This document shows, one piece after another, positions 30,761-48,833 of a DNA stretch of 64,000 nucleotides. The stretch covers positions 620,001-684,000 of the forward strand of contig JAJFZO010000605.1 of assembly GCA_021397835.1 (NCBI GenBank), given 5' to 3'. Source of the stretch: Moringa oleifera. Lineage: Eukaryota; Streptophyta; Magnoliopsida; Brassicales; Moringaceae. Each line of letters begins with the position of its first letter. The first letter of the stretch is position 1. The translations under genes and the position numbers were made by a program. Under the pieces are notes generated by a model, which was not told the DNA's origin, ran no database searches, and was given only the letters and a program-made list of their open reading frames with translations.

Positions 30761-30875
30761 TCGCAGAGGCTGACAAAAGCCCCTAGTTTAATTGCTGGAA
30801 GCTCCGGGTTAAACCGTATACAAAACCAGCCTTTACTGACCCGTTTTTTCCTTCTTTTTTTTCCCTTTAATTTTA
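30387..30875 (-). promoter_or_regulatory. LeuRS promoter/leader segment homologous to eEF1B-gamma upstream region
   Basis: Read on the minus strand, this block aligns collinearly with 41495-41925 on the plus strand. Shared landmarks in order: ACGGGTCAGTAA, GGTTTAACCCG, CCAGCAA, GGCTTTTGTCAG, AAAACCCTAG (telo-box, at 30753-30760), GCTTGACTT, ATAGTGCTT at the exon end, CTTATATGGAA inside the intron, and GTGTTTTCAGATCTGAGA at the acceptor. Telo-boxes are known in promoters of plant translation genes. The similarity ends just after the acceptor. Confidence 0.85.
30649..30674. repeat. (GA)n microsatellite in the LeuRS leader intron
   Basis: GA dinucleotides on the plus strand, next to a GTGTGC tract at about 30596-30622. 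Both fall within the first leader intron of LeuRS as modelled. Confidence 0.9.
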
Positions 30876-30879
30876 TAAA

Positions 30880-32470
30880 AATCACTTTTTCATGAAAATC
30901 ACACAATTTAATTTTTTATTTGTTACTTGTTTAAAATAAAGAGAGTTGGAAAAAAATTAACAATAATAGGTTTGGTATATCAAAGAAAAATCAAATAATA
31001 AATTCTATAAATTTTGTAATTTTGAATTTTAATTTAGTAATAATTTTTATAAAATTACAATTTTTAAATTTAAGATGATGAAAATTATTTTGTATTTTTT
31101 AAAATTTAATAAATATTTATGTAAATATATTTGTTGTTTTATTTGTAGATATTTAAAACGATAATCTTTATCAGAATTTTAATTTAGTGATTAGATTAAT
31201 CTTGGAATGATAGAGTTTTAACTAATAATGATTCATAGTTTAAAATTTTAAATTCAACAATAATTAATTTGAAAATAATAATCATTATGTATATAGATCC
31301 TTTAATTCTTCAAGCATCAAAAGTTTAATTTTTGGATTAAAATTGTTTATATTTTTTATTTTTTATTTTTTATTAATATGATAAAAAATAGATACATAAA
31401 ATTTTAACTAAACAATCTGATCTCTTGCATAATGGCTCACAACCTATTAATGAATTAAAAAAGTAAGCTTAAACTTGATTTAGATAAGTAACTTAATTTT
31501 CAATTAATCAGTTATAATTTAAAATTTAAAGTGAATTGAAGCGGAACATGTATTATATGTAATTAAATATATAGAAATAAAATTGAAATTATTTCTATTA
31601 AATTTAAATATGGGTATTGTAATTTATTAGCATACCATGTGAGCTATCTCCTATTATTGTAGAACATTCATTTCATAAGTTACATATAGAATAAGCTACA
31701 AAATTTGCTTATTTTCTTCTTCTTTTTTTATTTTTTTCAAAGGAGCTCGTGACATTTACCAAATGGCATTTGTTATTATCAAAAAACCTGAATTAATATT
31801 TGAAAAAAATAACTGCTTAATCCTGTTAATTTCAAATGCAATTATGTTATGGTAATTATTCGTAAATCAGATAATTAATAATACAAATAATAATTTTAAT
31901 AAACATAAAATGTAAAAAGATAATATATGTGTTACTTAATTAAATAATTTTTTTACAAGTTTCTATTAATTCAAGTTAAAGGTCTCTTTTTCTAACTACT
32001 TGCATTTTATATGCACATAATAATAAAATAACTATTATATTTATTTACCATTTTATATTTATTAACAAATATAATATCCATTGATACAGGATTATGTGTG
32101 TTTTGCCTTTTAAAAAGTTAAACAGATGATGATCGCTAGCTCTTGATAATCGAATTTTGGGTCGAGCCGTCAAGTTGGGGACATGTCTGAACTAGCATTG
32201 GACCAAAGCATTGTTTGGGAGAAAGGCCCAACAAAACGTCCGTACCACCACCGGACCCGGTCGTGCACGGAGGTTAACTGAAGGGCATATCAGTCATCGT
32301 GCAAGGCAGATAGGAAGCGACAAATCTAATTTATCGAATTGGAAAATGGCGATGGAGTTGTAGGCCCATGGTGTTCATTCAAAACACCACGGAACTTTCC
32401 CTTTCTTTCCCTCACGAGAGCTAATTTTCATTCGCATTTTCCATTTCGATCCAAACAACTCCGGGGAATC
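30880..32470. other. AT-rich spacer between divergent LeuRS and RABD1
   Basis: 30900-32100 is strongly AT-rich with no coding signal. The last 350 bases are GC-richer and contain GGCCCA elements (about 32226 and 32364), common in plant housekeeping promoters. They probably form the RABD1 promoter and leader. Confidence 0.55.
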
Positions 32471-36634
<4,164 letters not shown>

Positions 36635-38360
36635 CATTCATGTTGTAATTTTTTTATTTTGGTATGAAATCGTAAGGCAGTGAACTCTGTTGACTTTATC
36701 TCAAGAACACTTAAAAAAACTGTCAAGTGCTCTCTATTTGAACTCTCTGTTAGTGGTGAAAATGAAAGTTCTTGCATCTGTTCGCAGAATTTTCAATTTT
36801 CCTTAACTCACAAGCTTTTGAATGGACATTGGGAAGGGGGAAGAATTGAGAGGTAAAACATTTTGTTTCCGATAGAAAGTGGTAGTAGGCAGACCTGATT
36901 GTGATTGTCCTTAGGCAAGCATCACATTTTACCCATTGGAGATCCCAACAAGGGGGATCTAGATGGAGATCTGCATATGCTGTGATTCCTTGAGGCTCTA
37001 TCAAGCTTGTTATTGACAGACACTTGAATCTTTATCTTCTCAGAGTCCTGGGAGTGTCCATGCATCACTGGATCAGTAAACTTCCACAATTACAATGATC
37101 AGTTTCTAATATTTACTCAATTTGATTGTTTTGGTAAATTTATTTACCATGTTCTGTAATGCTGAAGTAAACATATATTGGCACAAGAGAGGAAGAGAAG
37201 AAGAAGAAGAGAAGAGAAGAGAGAGCTGGGAACAGATGCATCTTTATTTCAAAATTGTGTAGAGATGGGACCAAAGAGAATGGTTGTGGATGAGCATATA
37301 TATTACTATCTAGTTCAACCAGAATCTTATATTTGGTGGGTCATAGAGCATCACTAATCAATATGTTTGTTTGGAAGAAGATTTTTATTTTGGTACATGC
37401 GAGATGGAATAATGCCAACAACAATATTAGAGCCTTCTGAATCTTGCCTTCTACTCACAAACATCCTTAGCAGCAGAAAATATGTCACATGTGCTTTGAC
37501 ATTTCTGAGTGCTCTTTTCATGTCACATGGTTCAAATGGAAGATATCAATCTCTAAGAGGCTTTATTTGTTTCTTTAGAAAATGAAGGCACTGAGTGGAA
37601 GTTTTGAATAGGCTTGCTTGTCTCTATGTACATGCTTTTCTTTAACCAAACATATTTCTGATGTTTTGGAATGTGCAAGGGACTTCCAGTTACCTTTTGA
37701 ATATTCCACCTGAAGCCAAAAACCAAAATGAAGTCCTTATTTGTTGTCACGGTAAACAACATCCAAGTGCCTTATTAATTGAGGTTTGAGCACAACTTTC
37801 TACTTACTGTTACCAACTCTAATGGAAAAACATAGAATTGCTCTACCAACCTTGACTAATTCTCAACAAGTTGAAGAGAGCATATCAATTACAAAATATT
37901 AAAGATTACTACTTCCACAAGTTAAAGAGAAGGCTAAAAATTTCACAGCATATCAGCCCTATTCTGTTCAGATCTGTGTTTTTGATTACTTAGAGACATG
38001 CAAAACTTTTGATTAATTCAAAACAAGCTTCACAAATTATTATAAAGGAGCTAAAAGCAAGATACATTAGCTAATGCTACTCATCACCAATCTATTTGCA
38101 GGCGTCTCCAGTCATACCCTCCACAAATTTTGCACCACAGAATCATAATACAAAAGCTATGCTCATAAAACAAAATCATTAAAATCTGCCAAGAACCAAA
38201 GAAAAGTGTAACTCAAAATCTTGTAATAATAAGTCTAGAACAATATATCCTCGAGAGGTAAGAGGACCAGAAATTATAGGACACACATAGCTGGGAAAAG
38301 AAAGAAATTTGAGAAGAAAAAACAGAGAGGGACATGAAATTGATAGGAATAAAGACAACA
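36635..38360. other. Spacer between convergent RABD1 and RABA2
   Basis: The RABD1 3' UTR lies at the left and the RABA2 3' UTR at the right. A GAAGAA-rich purine tract lies at about 37190-37225. Short frames here do not resemble any protein family. Confidence 0.5.
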
Positions 38361-40512
<2,152 letters not shown>

Positions 40513-41089
40513 TTATCTTTTTCCTTCCTTTTTCTGTATTTCAGATCAATATTATCAAGAAGATAAAAGAACAGAAACAAAAAGAAATGCCACGAAAATA
40601 GAAATATCTACTAGAGTCCGTCCTCCAGAGAAATCGGTCCTTTAACAAGCAAGAACTCAAAAACCGGAAGATGAATTTTCATTGAAAGATCAAGACCAGC
40701 TAAATAATCCCAGAACTGACTATCAGCGACGCTGGCCAAGTGATATGACCATAACACCCCTGAACTTTCCCCGGGATCCTCCCTAGATTTCTGGGCACGA
40801 TTGGCCAGGTGTAAATATCGCCATCCCTTTCTAAATTAGTCAAAAAATTTTGAATTATTTTGAAAATCTTACTGTTACTTGCAGTAATCTTCGTGGTTAG
40901 CAGTTTTTGCCAGCTAGATTAGCAAAATAAAAAAATTAAACTAAAATTGAAATATAATATTTCCTATTACAAAGTATTTATTATAATTAATTAATTTCTG
41001 TAAGATATATTGATTTACACCAAATTACTAAATAAAAGCTTCCCTAATAAAAAAGTTTACCTTAAGCTAAACCTTCCGAACCGGTTAAA

Positions 41090-41200
41090 TATGTGATGGG
41101 CCACTCTTTTTGCAACGGGTCGGGTCAATTTCTTGGTAGTTGGGCCGTCAATGACAACTTAAGTAAATCCAAACAAAATTGGACTTAGCCCATCCAGGGC
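41090..41200 (+). promoter_or_regulatory. Site II-type elements in the RABA2 / eEF1B-gamma intergenic region
   Basis: TGGGCC occurs near 41097 and 41141, and the reverse-strand TGGGCT near 41189. Site II motifs are known in promoters of plant ribosomal and mitochondrial genes. They lie some 500 bases upstream of the eEF1B-gamma leader and on the divergent side of RABA2; which gene they serve is unknown. Confidence 0.4.
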
Positions 41201-41494
41201 TTACCTTCTTTTGGGTTTTCAAATATTATTTTTAAGTATTTTTTTAATAATAAAGAATGCAATTGCTTTTAAGAAATTTATAACTAACTTTAAATAAATA
41301 AGATTTTTATCAAATTTATTATCTGATTCATATGACCTATTTTGATTTTAATTTTTGTATGTGACTTAGGATCTTAATTTTAGATAATTAAAAATTTAGT
41401 AAAATTGAATTATGAGAATTTTTCAAATTACATTTTTCATAAAATAATATTTAATATTTGCATTATATTGTTCTACTAAAGGATTGAAGAAAAA

Positions 41495-41925
41495 AATTAA
41501 AAGGAAAAGAAAAATAAGAACAAACGGGTCAGTAAGACAGTAACAGGTGGTTTCGGATTCGGTTTAACCCGATGATATTCCCAGCAACTAAAGTAGTGGC
41601 TTTTGTCAGTGTCTACAAAAACCCTAGTTCGATTAGCTTGACTTTCCCTTCCTCTCAGTCTCTCAGTCTGTGGAACAATAGTGCTTAGAGGTGCGCTCTC
41701 TTTCGATCTCTGTCTCGATTCGAACACACATGCACATATATTTGTTGATGTTTTTTCTGCTAATATTATTCGTTTTGGTATCTTCTTATTCAAAGTGCTT
41801 TCCTCTTATATGGAAGTGGTTAACCAAGGGAAAATGAATTGGTTTAGTAATGTAAATGGAATTTTGTTTCGTTTAAGAGATGCTCATTGCTTTAAATATT
41901 AGCGTCTGTGTTTTCAGATCTGAGA
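41495..41925 (+). promoter_or_regulatory. eEF1B-gamma copy 1 promoter and spliced leader
   Basis: A telo-box AAACCCTA is at 41618-41625. The first non-coding exon probably ends at 41690 (TTAGAG before GTGCGC), and a 227-base leader intron ends TTTTCAG at 41917. The second exon then reads ATCTGAGATCGG and reaches the ATG at 41956. The whole block is homologous to the LeuRS leader region, in inverted orientation. Confidence 0.7.
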
Positions 41926-41955
41926 TCGGAGCCTGAAGTTTCTTCATCGATAGCC

Positions 41956-44900
41956 ATGGCTCTGGTGAGTTTCTTATATGGCTTTTGTGCCCTGTTTAGT
42001 GATAATGGGGGAATTAAATAGATTTAAACATTTCTCTAATTACTTTTTGTTAAGGCTGCTTCTAAATCTAGGTCTGCCTGGTTGTTATCTGAGTTAATCG
42101 ATTTGTTTGTCAATAATGGTTAAAGTAAAAAGTGGACTATTAGTTTCACTGATGTTTAGTTGTGGAGAAATGGTAGGAATGTTACAGAACTATAAAGCTT
42201 ATGATTCATTTCTTTATGATAGATATATTGTAATGAAGCACAGGTATAAAAAATAAAAATTAAGCTTTATAGTTCGTTTTGTTTTATGTACTTTGATAAA
42301 ATTCTGGGTTTTATTAGGTTGTAATATGTGATTGAGGTTTAGGCTTGTTAGAATTTTGTTAACTTTAGGTTCTTAAAAATTTGAATTGTCTTGATATGAT
42401 TTAGGAAATGAAATTGAACTAAGAATATATTTGCAAAATAAACGTAATTAAAATAATGTCTTCTATTCGAGATAAGAAGGAATCATAGAGGAAGATATTA
42501 GTCCTTCCCAATATAGTTGCAAAATAAACATAATTAAAATAATGTCTTCTATTCGAGATAAGAAGGAATCATAGAGGAAGATATTAGTCCTTCCCCCTGC
42601 CCCATTTTTTTTTTCCTTTTTAATAGAAGTTTAGGGATTGTACTTTGTATGGGCCTTGTTGCATGATATACATGTTCAAGACGCCATAAGAGGTTGATGT
42701 CACTTGCAAAATTCAGTTACAGTGAAACCTGGCTGCAATGTGCTGAATAATCTACATTTATTGGGAAAGAACCCATGATAGCTCCATAAACCTGGGAGCT
42801 GAGTGCATGTAGGACTTCATTTGAGTGATGTCATTTCAGATGAGAGCCTTTCTGCTTCTCTTTTGTTAACTTATCTTTCTATCTGCTTTATAGATTTTGC
42901 ATGCAGCAAAGACCAACAAAAATGCATTCAAGACACTCATTGCTGCAGAATACACAGGTGTCCAGGTGGAACTGGTCAAGGATTTCCAGATGGGTGTCTC
43001 AAACAAAACTCCTGAATTCCTCAAGATGAACCCCATTGGAAAGGTATATGACTGCAAGATTTTGCTAATGCTAAAGTTATGCTTCTGTTTGCAACTGTAT
43101 TTTGAGTTTGATTCAATTTTCTAAAAAAGATTTGTGATTGGTCTAGGTTCCTGTGCTGGAAACACCAGATGGTCCCATATTTGAGAGCAATGCCATAGCC
43201 CGTTATGGTTAGACTATAAACATAAGTTCTCCTTTCTTTCTTTTGTTTTTTTCCTCCCTCCCATCTTCTCCCTCTCTCTGTCTCCCTTTCTCACTTCATC
43301 ATTGTCTTGAAACTTATGGGGAATTTATTTTGTTGCTTCAGTCACCCGCTTGAAGGCAGATAATCCTCTTCTGGGTTCTACTCTGATTGATAATGTAAGC
43401 TCTTTTTTCACTCTTCAAACATTGAGTTTATGGTTCTAAACCAATGTTTGTTAACCTGTAGACTATCTACTCCTTAGGAAAGAGCTGTTCTGATCTTACC
43501 TTCTTTTCTGTTTATTGCATCTTGATTTGTAGGCCCGAGTTGAGCAGTGGATTGACTTTGCATCATTGGAGATTGATGCTGATATCTTGATTTGGTTTAG
43601 ACCGAGAATTGGGCATGCGGTGTACCTTCCTCCTGTAAGCTCTGTTCATGTTATTAATCATCCTGTTCTCTCTTTTTCTTTCTGAATCTATTTATTTATC
43701 TCTCTACCATCCTATTTTGGTATTTTATAGTAAATCCTATGTTAAATGGAGAGGGGAATCAGCCTGTTTCCTTGGTGAAGGGTTGATAAACACAAGGGAT
43801 ATTGGTTTTTTCTTTTTTTAAAAAAAATCAGCTAATAGAAGTGACAGTAATCTTTGTAGTATTTAAATTTATATTAAGAATGAAAATGGACATGGTCCCT
43901 ACTAATTCTGGATTTTTGTTTTGTGAAGGCTGAGGAAGCTGCAATTGCTGCATTAAAGAGAGCACTGGATGCTTTGAATTCATATCTTGCTTCCAACACC
44001 TATCTTGTCGGGCATTCTGTGACCCTGGCTGACATTGTTATGACATGCAACCTATATCTTGGATTTACTCTACTAATGACCAAGAAATTTACCTCGGAGT
44101 TTCCCCATGTTGAGAGATACTTTTGGACCCTGGTTAATCAGCCAAATTTTAAAAAGATAATGGGTGAGGTCAAGCAGACCGAATCTGTTCCACCTGTTCA
44201 GGCTGCAAAGAAGCCTGCTCAACCAAAGGAAACTGCTAAAACAAAGCCCAAGGATGAACCAAAGAAAGAAGCTAAAAAGGAAGTCCAGAAAGAGCCAGTA
44301 AAGCCTGCTGAGGAAGAGGAAGAGGTACCAAAACCAAAGCCCAAGAATCCTCTTGATTTGCTTCCTCCAAGTAAGATGATACTGGATGAATGGAAGAGGC
44401 TATACTCAAATACCAAGACAAACTTCCGTGAAGTTGCAATTAAAGGTAAATACCTTCTTATCTTGATCTGCTTTGTCCTCAGTCATTCATCTTGCTTGTT
44501 ATTTTTTGTTTCCTCAATATTTTTATTTATTATCTTCAGAATGCTACAACATTATTCTTATTCGAGTACTATAATCCCCTTCACTCTTGTTTACTGTGTC
44601 CATTGCAGGATTCTGGGACATGTATGATCCTGAGGGATACTCTCTATGGTTCTGCGATTACAAGTACAACGATGAGAATACTGTATCATTTGTCACCCTA
44701 AACAAGGTTGGTGGGTTCCTTCAGCGAATGGATTTGGCTCGCAAGTATGCTTTTGGGAAGATGCTGGTGATTGGATCGACACCCCCATTCAAGGTCAAGG
44801 GATTATGGCTTTTCCGTGGGCAAGAAATCCCTCAATTTGTAATCGATGAATGCTATGACATGGAGTTATACGAGTGGAAGAAGGTCGACATCTCAGATGA

Positions 44901-44988
44901 AGCTCAGAAGGAGCGTGTCAACCAGATGATTGAAGATCATGAGCCTTTTGAGGGAGAAGATCTTTTGGATGCCAAGTGCTTCAAGTGA
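41956..44988 (+). CDS. EF1G: Elongation factor eEF1B-gamma, copy 1
   Basis: Gamma subunit of the eEF1B nucleotide-exchange complex that recycles eEF1A. Seven coding exons: 41956-41964, 42894-43043, 43147-43207, 43342-43394, 43533-43634, 43929-44445 and 44609-44988. They give 423 residues. The first coding exon is only 9 bases (Met-Ala-Leu). The N-terminal half is glutathione-transferase-like (TPEFLKMNPIGKVPVLETPDGPIFESNAIARY, VGHSVTLADI). A Lys/Pro/Glu-rich linker at about residues 215-265 follows. The C-terminal EF1G domain runs from NPLDLLPPSKMILDEWKRLYSNT to the end LLDAKCFK. All junctions keep phase. The exon at 43929 uses a GAAG acceptor, as in copy 2. Tandem with copy 2, 1.4 kb downstream. 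Confidence 0.96.
42431..42597. repeat. 86-bp tandem duplication in eEF1B-gamma copy 1 intron
   Basis: Copies begin at 42431 and 42517 (TTGCAAAATAAAC). They differ at one base (AACGTAA versus AACATAA) until the second copy ends near 42597. They lie in the large intron after the 9-base coding exon. Confidence 0.92.
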
Positions 44989-46196
44989 AACTTCAATTGA
45001 AGCTATAAGATAATGTTTTGTCTAATCTCTTGTTTTGATCCTGACTCTGAAGTCATGCCTCTTGTTGTTTGCGTGATGATATCATACTAGTTTTGTAATT
45101 TTGTACTGCTATTTAATTTCTCAAGTCTAAATTTAGGGATCCAAATTTTTCTCTGAGTTGTCTGGATGTGGGTTTAATCTGAATAAAAGAAAGCTCACTA
45201 GAGAAGCTTGCGCGTTATAATGATCCAGTTGAAGTCAAGGGGTAACACCAATTTTCAGATTTTTCACCCACTTGCCCATGTTATCTATTAATTAAGTTTG
45301 GATCTTGAAAATTATAAAATCGATGAACAAAAGAGTTTGTGGAAATTTAATCATAACAGATTTTTATATTTTTTCAATTTTTAAAGTAAAAATTTACAAA
45401 AATTTACATTATTCACTTTATTCCTTTTGTAGGATCCCATAACAGAAACTAAACAATAACTAAATAAAGCAAGATTGGGAAAAAAAAGTGTGATTATTTT
45501 AATTATCGAATAAAAGGGATGAAAGCTGAAAATAGGATAAAGATTATATAAAATTTTAAACAATATTTATGTCATCAAATGGATTAAATTAAATTTTATC
45601 AAAAAATTTAAAAAAGAAAAATTTTTGAAATTAAAGATTTTATGTAATAAATTTTGATTTAAATTTTTTTAAACATGTAAAAAATACTTGTATTATTATT
45701 TTTAAAAATTTTATAATATCAAGAAATTTTAAAAAATTAAAAAATTTATAAATCAAAAGTTATTTACATTTTAAAAACAAATTTAATATAAAATATAAAT
45801 TTTATGTAAATTATTTTAAATATTTTAATAACAATATTTTAAATTTAATTTATAATTTAATTTAAAATAATTTAAAATTAAATTTATTATTTTAAAAAAA
45901 TTATAATTCCATTGATAATATAAAATATAATTCAGGTTTCTAAACACTTTTCTTCAAAATAATGTAGAAAAGCAAATGTAAATTATTTTAAATATTTTAA
46001 TAACAATATTTTAAAATTTAATTTATAATTTAATTTAAATTAGTAATTTAAAATTAAATTTATTATTTTAAAAAATTATAATTCGATTGATAATATAAAA
46101 TATAATTCAGGTTTCTAAATACTTTTCTTCAAAATAATGTAGAAAAGCAAATGGGTCCATCCATTACTAGAAGCAGAGGCCCAACTCACTCTACCA
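44989..46196. other. Spacer between the two eEF1B-gamma genes
   Basis: The copy 1 3' UTR reaches about 45200. 45300-46140 is extremely AT-rich and contains a long tandem duplication. The GC-richer copy 2 promoter and leader begin near 46150. Confidence 0.6.
45805..46153. repeat. About 172-bp tandem duplication upstream of eEF1B-gamma copy 2
   Basis: Copy one is 45805-45976 and copy two 45977-46153. Each starts TGTAAATTATTTTAAAT and ends CTTCAAAATAATGTAGAAAAGCAAAT. They differ by a few substitutions and small indels. The right copy abuts the probable promoter of copy 2. Confidence 0.9.
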
Positions 46197-46426
46197 AAAC
46201 CCTAAGTTGCGAAGCATATCTTCCTCTTCCTCACAACGTCGTCACACTTTCGTCTGCGGGAGAACGCTAGTGCTCTGTGGTAGGTCGGTTTTCTTCCTCT
46301 ACATGTTTGCTTGAATGCTTGAACATGCTTTGCAAAGCACGTTGATGAATGATTGAACATGAAATGTTTTGTGTGGTGCCCCTTTGCAGATCTAAAATCA
46401 GAGCAGAACGTTTTTCCGTTGAAGCC
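46176..46426 (+). promoter_or_regulatory. eEF1B-gamma copy 2 promoter and spliced leader
   Basis: A reverse Site II motif (GGCCCAAC) lies near 46179 and a telo-box AAACCCTA at 46197-46204. The first exon ends CTAGTGCTCTGTG before GTAGGT, and the leader intron 46280-46389 ends TTTGCAG. The second exon begins ATCTAAAATC. This is the same architecture as copy 1 and the LeuRS leader. Confidence 0.65.
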
Positions 46427-46868
46427 ATGGCTCTGGTGGGTTCTTTTTTATATTCGTTTGTCCCTTGCACACATGGCAGAATTACATTTCACATCTGTTT
46501 GTATGAATTTATGTGGTTATTTTTATCTATTCTGTAGGTCCTGCATGCTGGGAACACTAACAGAAATGCCTTGAAGGCACTAATAGCTGCGGAGTACACT
46601 GGCGTTAAGCTTGAATTTGTCCAAAATTTTGAGATGGGTGTCTCAAACAAAACTCCTGAATTTCTCAAGATGAATCCTATTGGAAAGGTACGCACTTGTA
46701 TGATGAAATTGATGCTAAATCAGTGCTTGAATTAAGAATATCTTCAGTTTGGGTTAGTTTTCTCTAAGGGGCTTGTCATTTCTCCAGGTTCCTGTGCTGG
46801 AAACGCCTGATGGTCCTATATTTGAAAGCAACGCCATTGCTCGATATGGTCAGGCTTATAACTGATAC

Positions 46869-46905
<37 letters not shown>

Positions 46906-48833
46906 TGATTATGTGGAACTTATGGGTCTTTTGTCTATCAACACAGTAACTCGCTTGAAGGCGGACAACCCTTTATATGGTTCCTCTCCTATTGAATATG
47001 TATGATCATGGGTTACTGCTGATCTTTCCTTTTTCCTTATTTGTTGTTGACTGTTCTGAATGATCGTATAATTGTGTATATAATTTAGGAAGAATGAGCC
47101 CCACTCTCCCTGTTATGCTTATTATGGTATTGCTTTTTATTCTTTAGGCCCGAATTGAGCAGTGGATTGACTTTGCATCATTGGAGGTTTATTCTAATAT
47201 TGTGAACTGGATCAAACCAAGGATGGGCTGGGCTGTATACCTTCCTCCGGTGAGCAATAATTACTATTATTGAGTAGTCAGTTCTTAAATCAGGTGGTGG
47301 ATTCTTTTCCTTCATTGAAATGAATCTTTGCACTGTTCTCTAAGCTTGTTTTTCATTCATTGAAATGAATCTTTGTACTGTTCTCTAAGCTTGTTTTTCA
47401 TCGCAGATAAATATTGAGATGTGTTTTTCTTTGTATTTATTTGTAGACATGATCATGATCTATCATTTTTCCTGAATGTTTACCTATTATAGGCGAATTA
47501 CATGCCTCTTTGTTGACCAAAGGGAATATATGTTATGGCTGATGGGATAATCTATTTCTTGGAAAGCTCTGAAGGATATAATTATATTGAAATACTGATA
47601 AACCGTGGAGGATATCTGGGCTTTACCTTTTCTTTTCTTTTCTTTCCTGTTTTAGATGAAAACCAAAGTGGTTCAGTTCATATCATCTTTCTAATTGGTT
47701 TGTTGTTATCAAGATGTTAGTAGTTTGCAACTGTTTTTTCACCCTTAATTATTTCATTAATGACCCACTGATTCAGTTTTATTTTGTGAATATATTCTTT
47801 TCGCGAAGGCTGAGGAAGCTGCAATTTCTGACTTGAAGAGGGCTTTGGGTGCTGTGAATTCACATCTTGCTTCAAACACTTTCCTGGTTGGCCACTCTGT
47901 TACCTTGGCTGACATCATTATGACATGTAATCTGTCTGTTGGATTCGGTGTGGTCATGACTAAGAGCTTTACCTTGGAGTTCCCTCATGTTGAGAGATAC
48001 TTCTGGACCATGGTTAATCAACCAAATTTCAAAAAGCTACTGGGTGAGGTCAAGCAGACTGAATCTGTTCCACCTGTTCAGTCTGCAAAGAAGCCTTCCC
48101 AGCCAAAAGAATCTGCTAAACAAAAGCCTAAGGATGAACCTAAGAAAGAAACCAAAAAGGAAGAGCCAAAGAAACTTGTTGAGGAAGAGGAAGAGGCACC
48201 CAAGCCCAAACCTAAGAACCCTCTTGATTTGCTGCCTCCAAGTAGGATGATACTGGACGAGTGGAAGAGGTTGTACTCTAATACTAAGACTAATTTCCAT
48301 GAGGTGGCAATCAAAGGTACCACGTCTTTCCCTTCGACTTCTTCTACCTTCAATTTACCTCAGAAATAAACATTTTGTTGTTCTGTCGTCCTGCTTATTT
48401 CTGAGTTAACTCATGGCATGACCAACAGTGTCCTTGTTCCCTGTTCATTGCAGGATTTTGGGACATGTATGATCCTGAGGGATATTCTCTCTGGTTCTGT
48501 GACTACAAGTACAATGATGAGAATACAGTGTCATTTGTCACTTTGAACAAGGTTGGTGGGTTCCTTCAACGGATGGATTTAGCACGCAAATATGCTTTTG
48601 GGAAGATGCTAGTGATTGGCTCAGAGCCCCCTTTCAAGGTCAAGGGTTTGTGGCTTTTCCGTGGGCAAGAAATTCCCCAATTTGTCATTGATGAGTGTTA
48701 TGATATGGAGCTTTATGAATGGAAGAAAGTTGACATCTCAAATGAAGCTCAAAAGGAGTGCGTCAACCAGATGATTGAAGATCATGAGCCTTTCGAGGGA
48801 GAAGCCCTTTTGGATGCCAAGTGCTTCAAGTGA
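46427..48833 (+). CDS. EF1G: Elongation factor eEF1B-gamma, copy 2
   Basis: Tandem paralogue of copy 1 with the same exon plan: 46427-46435, 46538-46687, 46788-46848, 46947-46999, 47148-47249, 47809-48316 and 48454-48833. It encodes 420 residues. All junction phases match copy 1. The only length change is in exon 6, which is 9 bases shorter, apparently in the Lys/Glu-rich linker. The glutathione-transferase-like half shows more substitutions (for example EFVQNFEMGVSN, YSNIVNWIKPRMGWAVYLPP) than the EF1G half, which is almost the same in both copies. Introns are shorter. Nothing suggests loss of function. Confidence 0.96.
46869..46901. repeat. (CT)n microsatellite
   Basis: CT dinucleotides of about 30 bp in the third coding intron of eEF1B-gamma copy 2. 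Confidence 0.9.

Noticed and set aside
30544..30906. Complementary open frames around 30.55-30.9 kb
   Set aside because: They arise from the GT and GA microsatellites. The stretch is explained as leader and promoter sequence.
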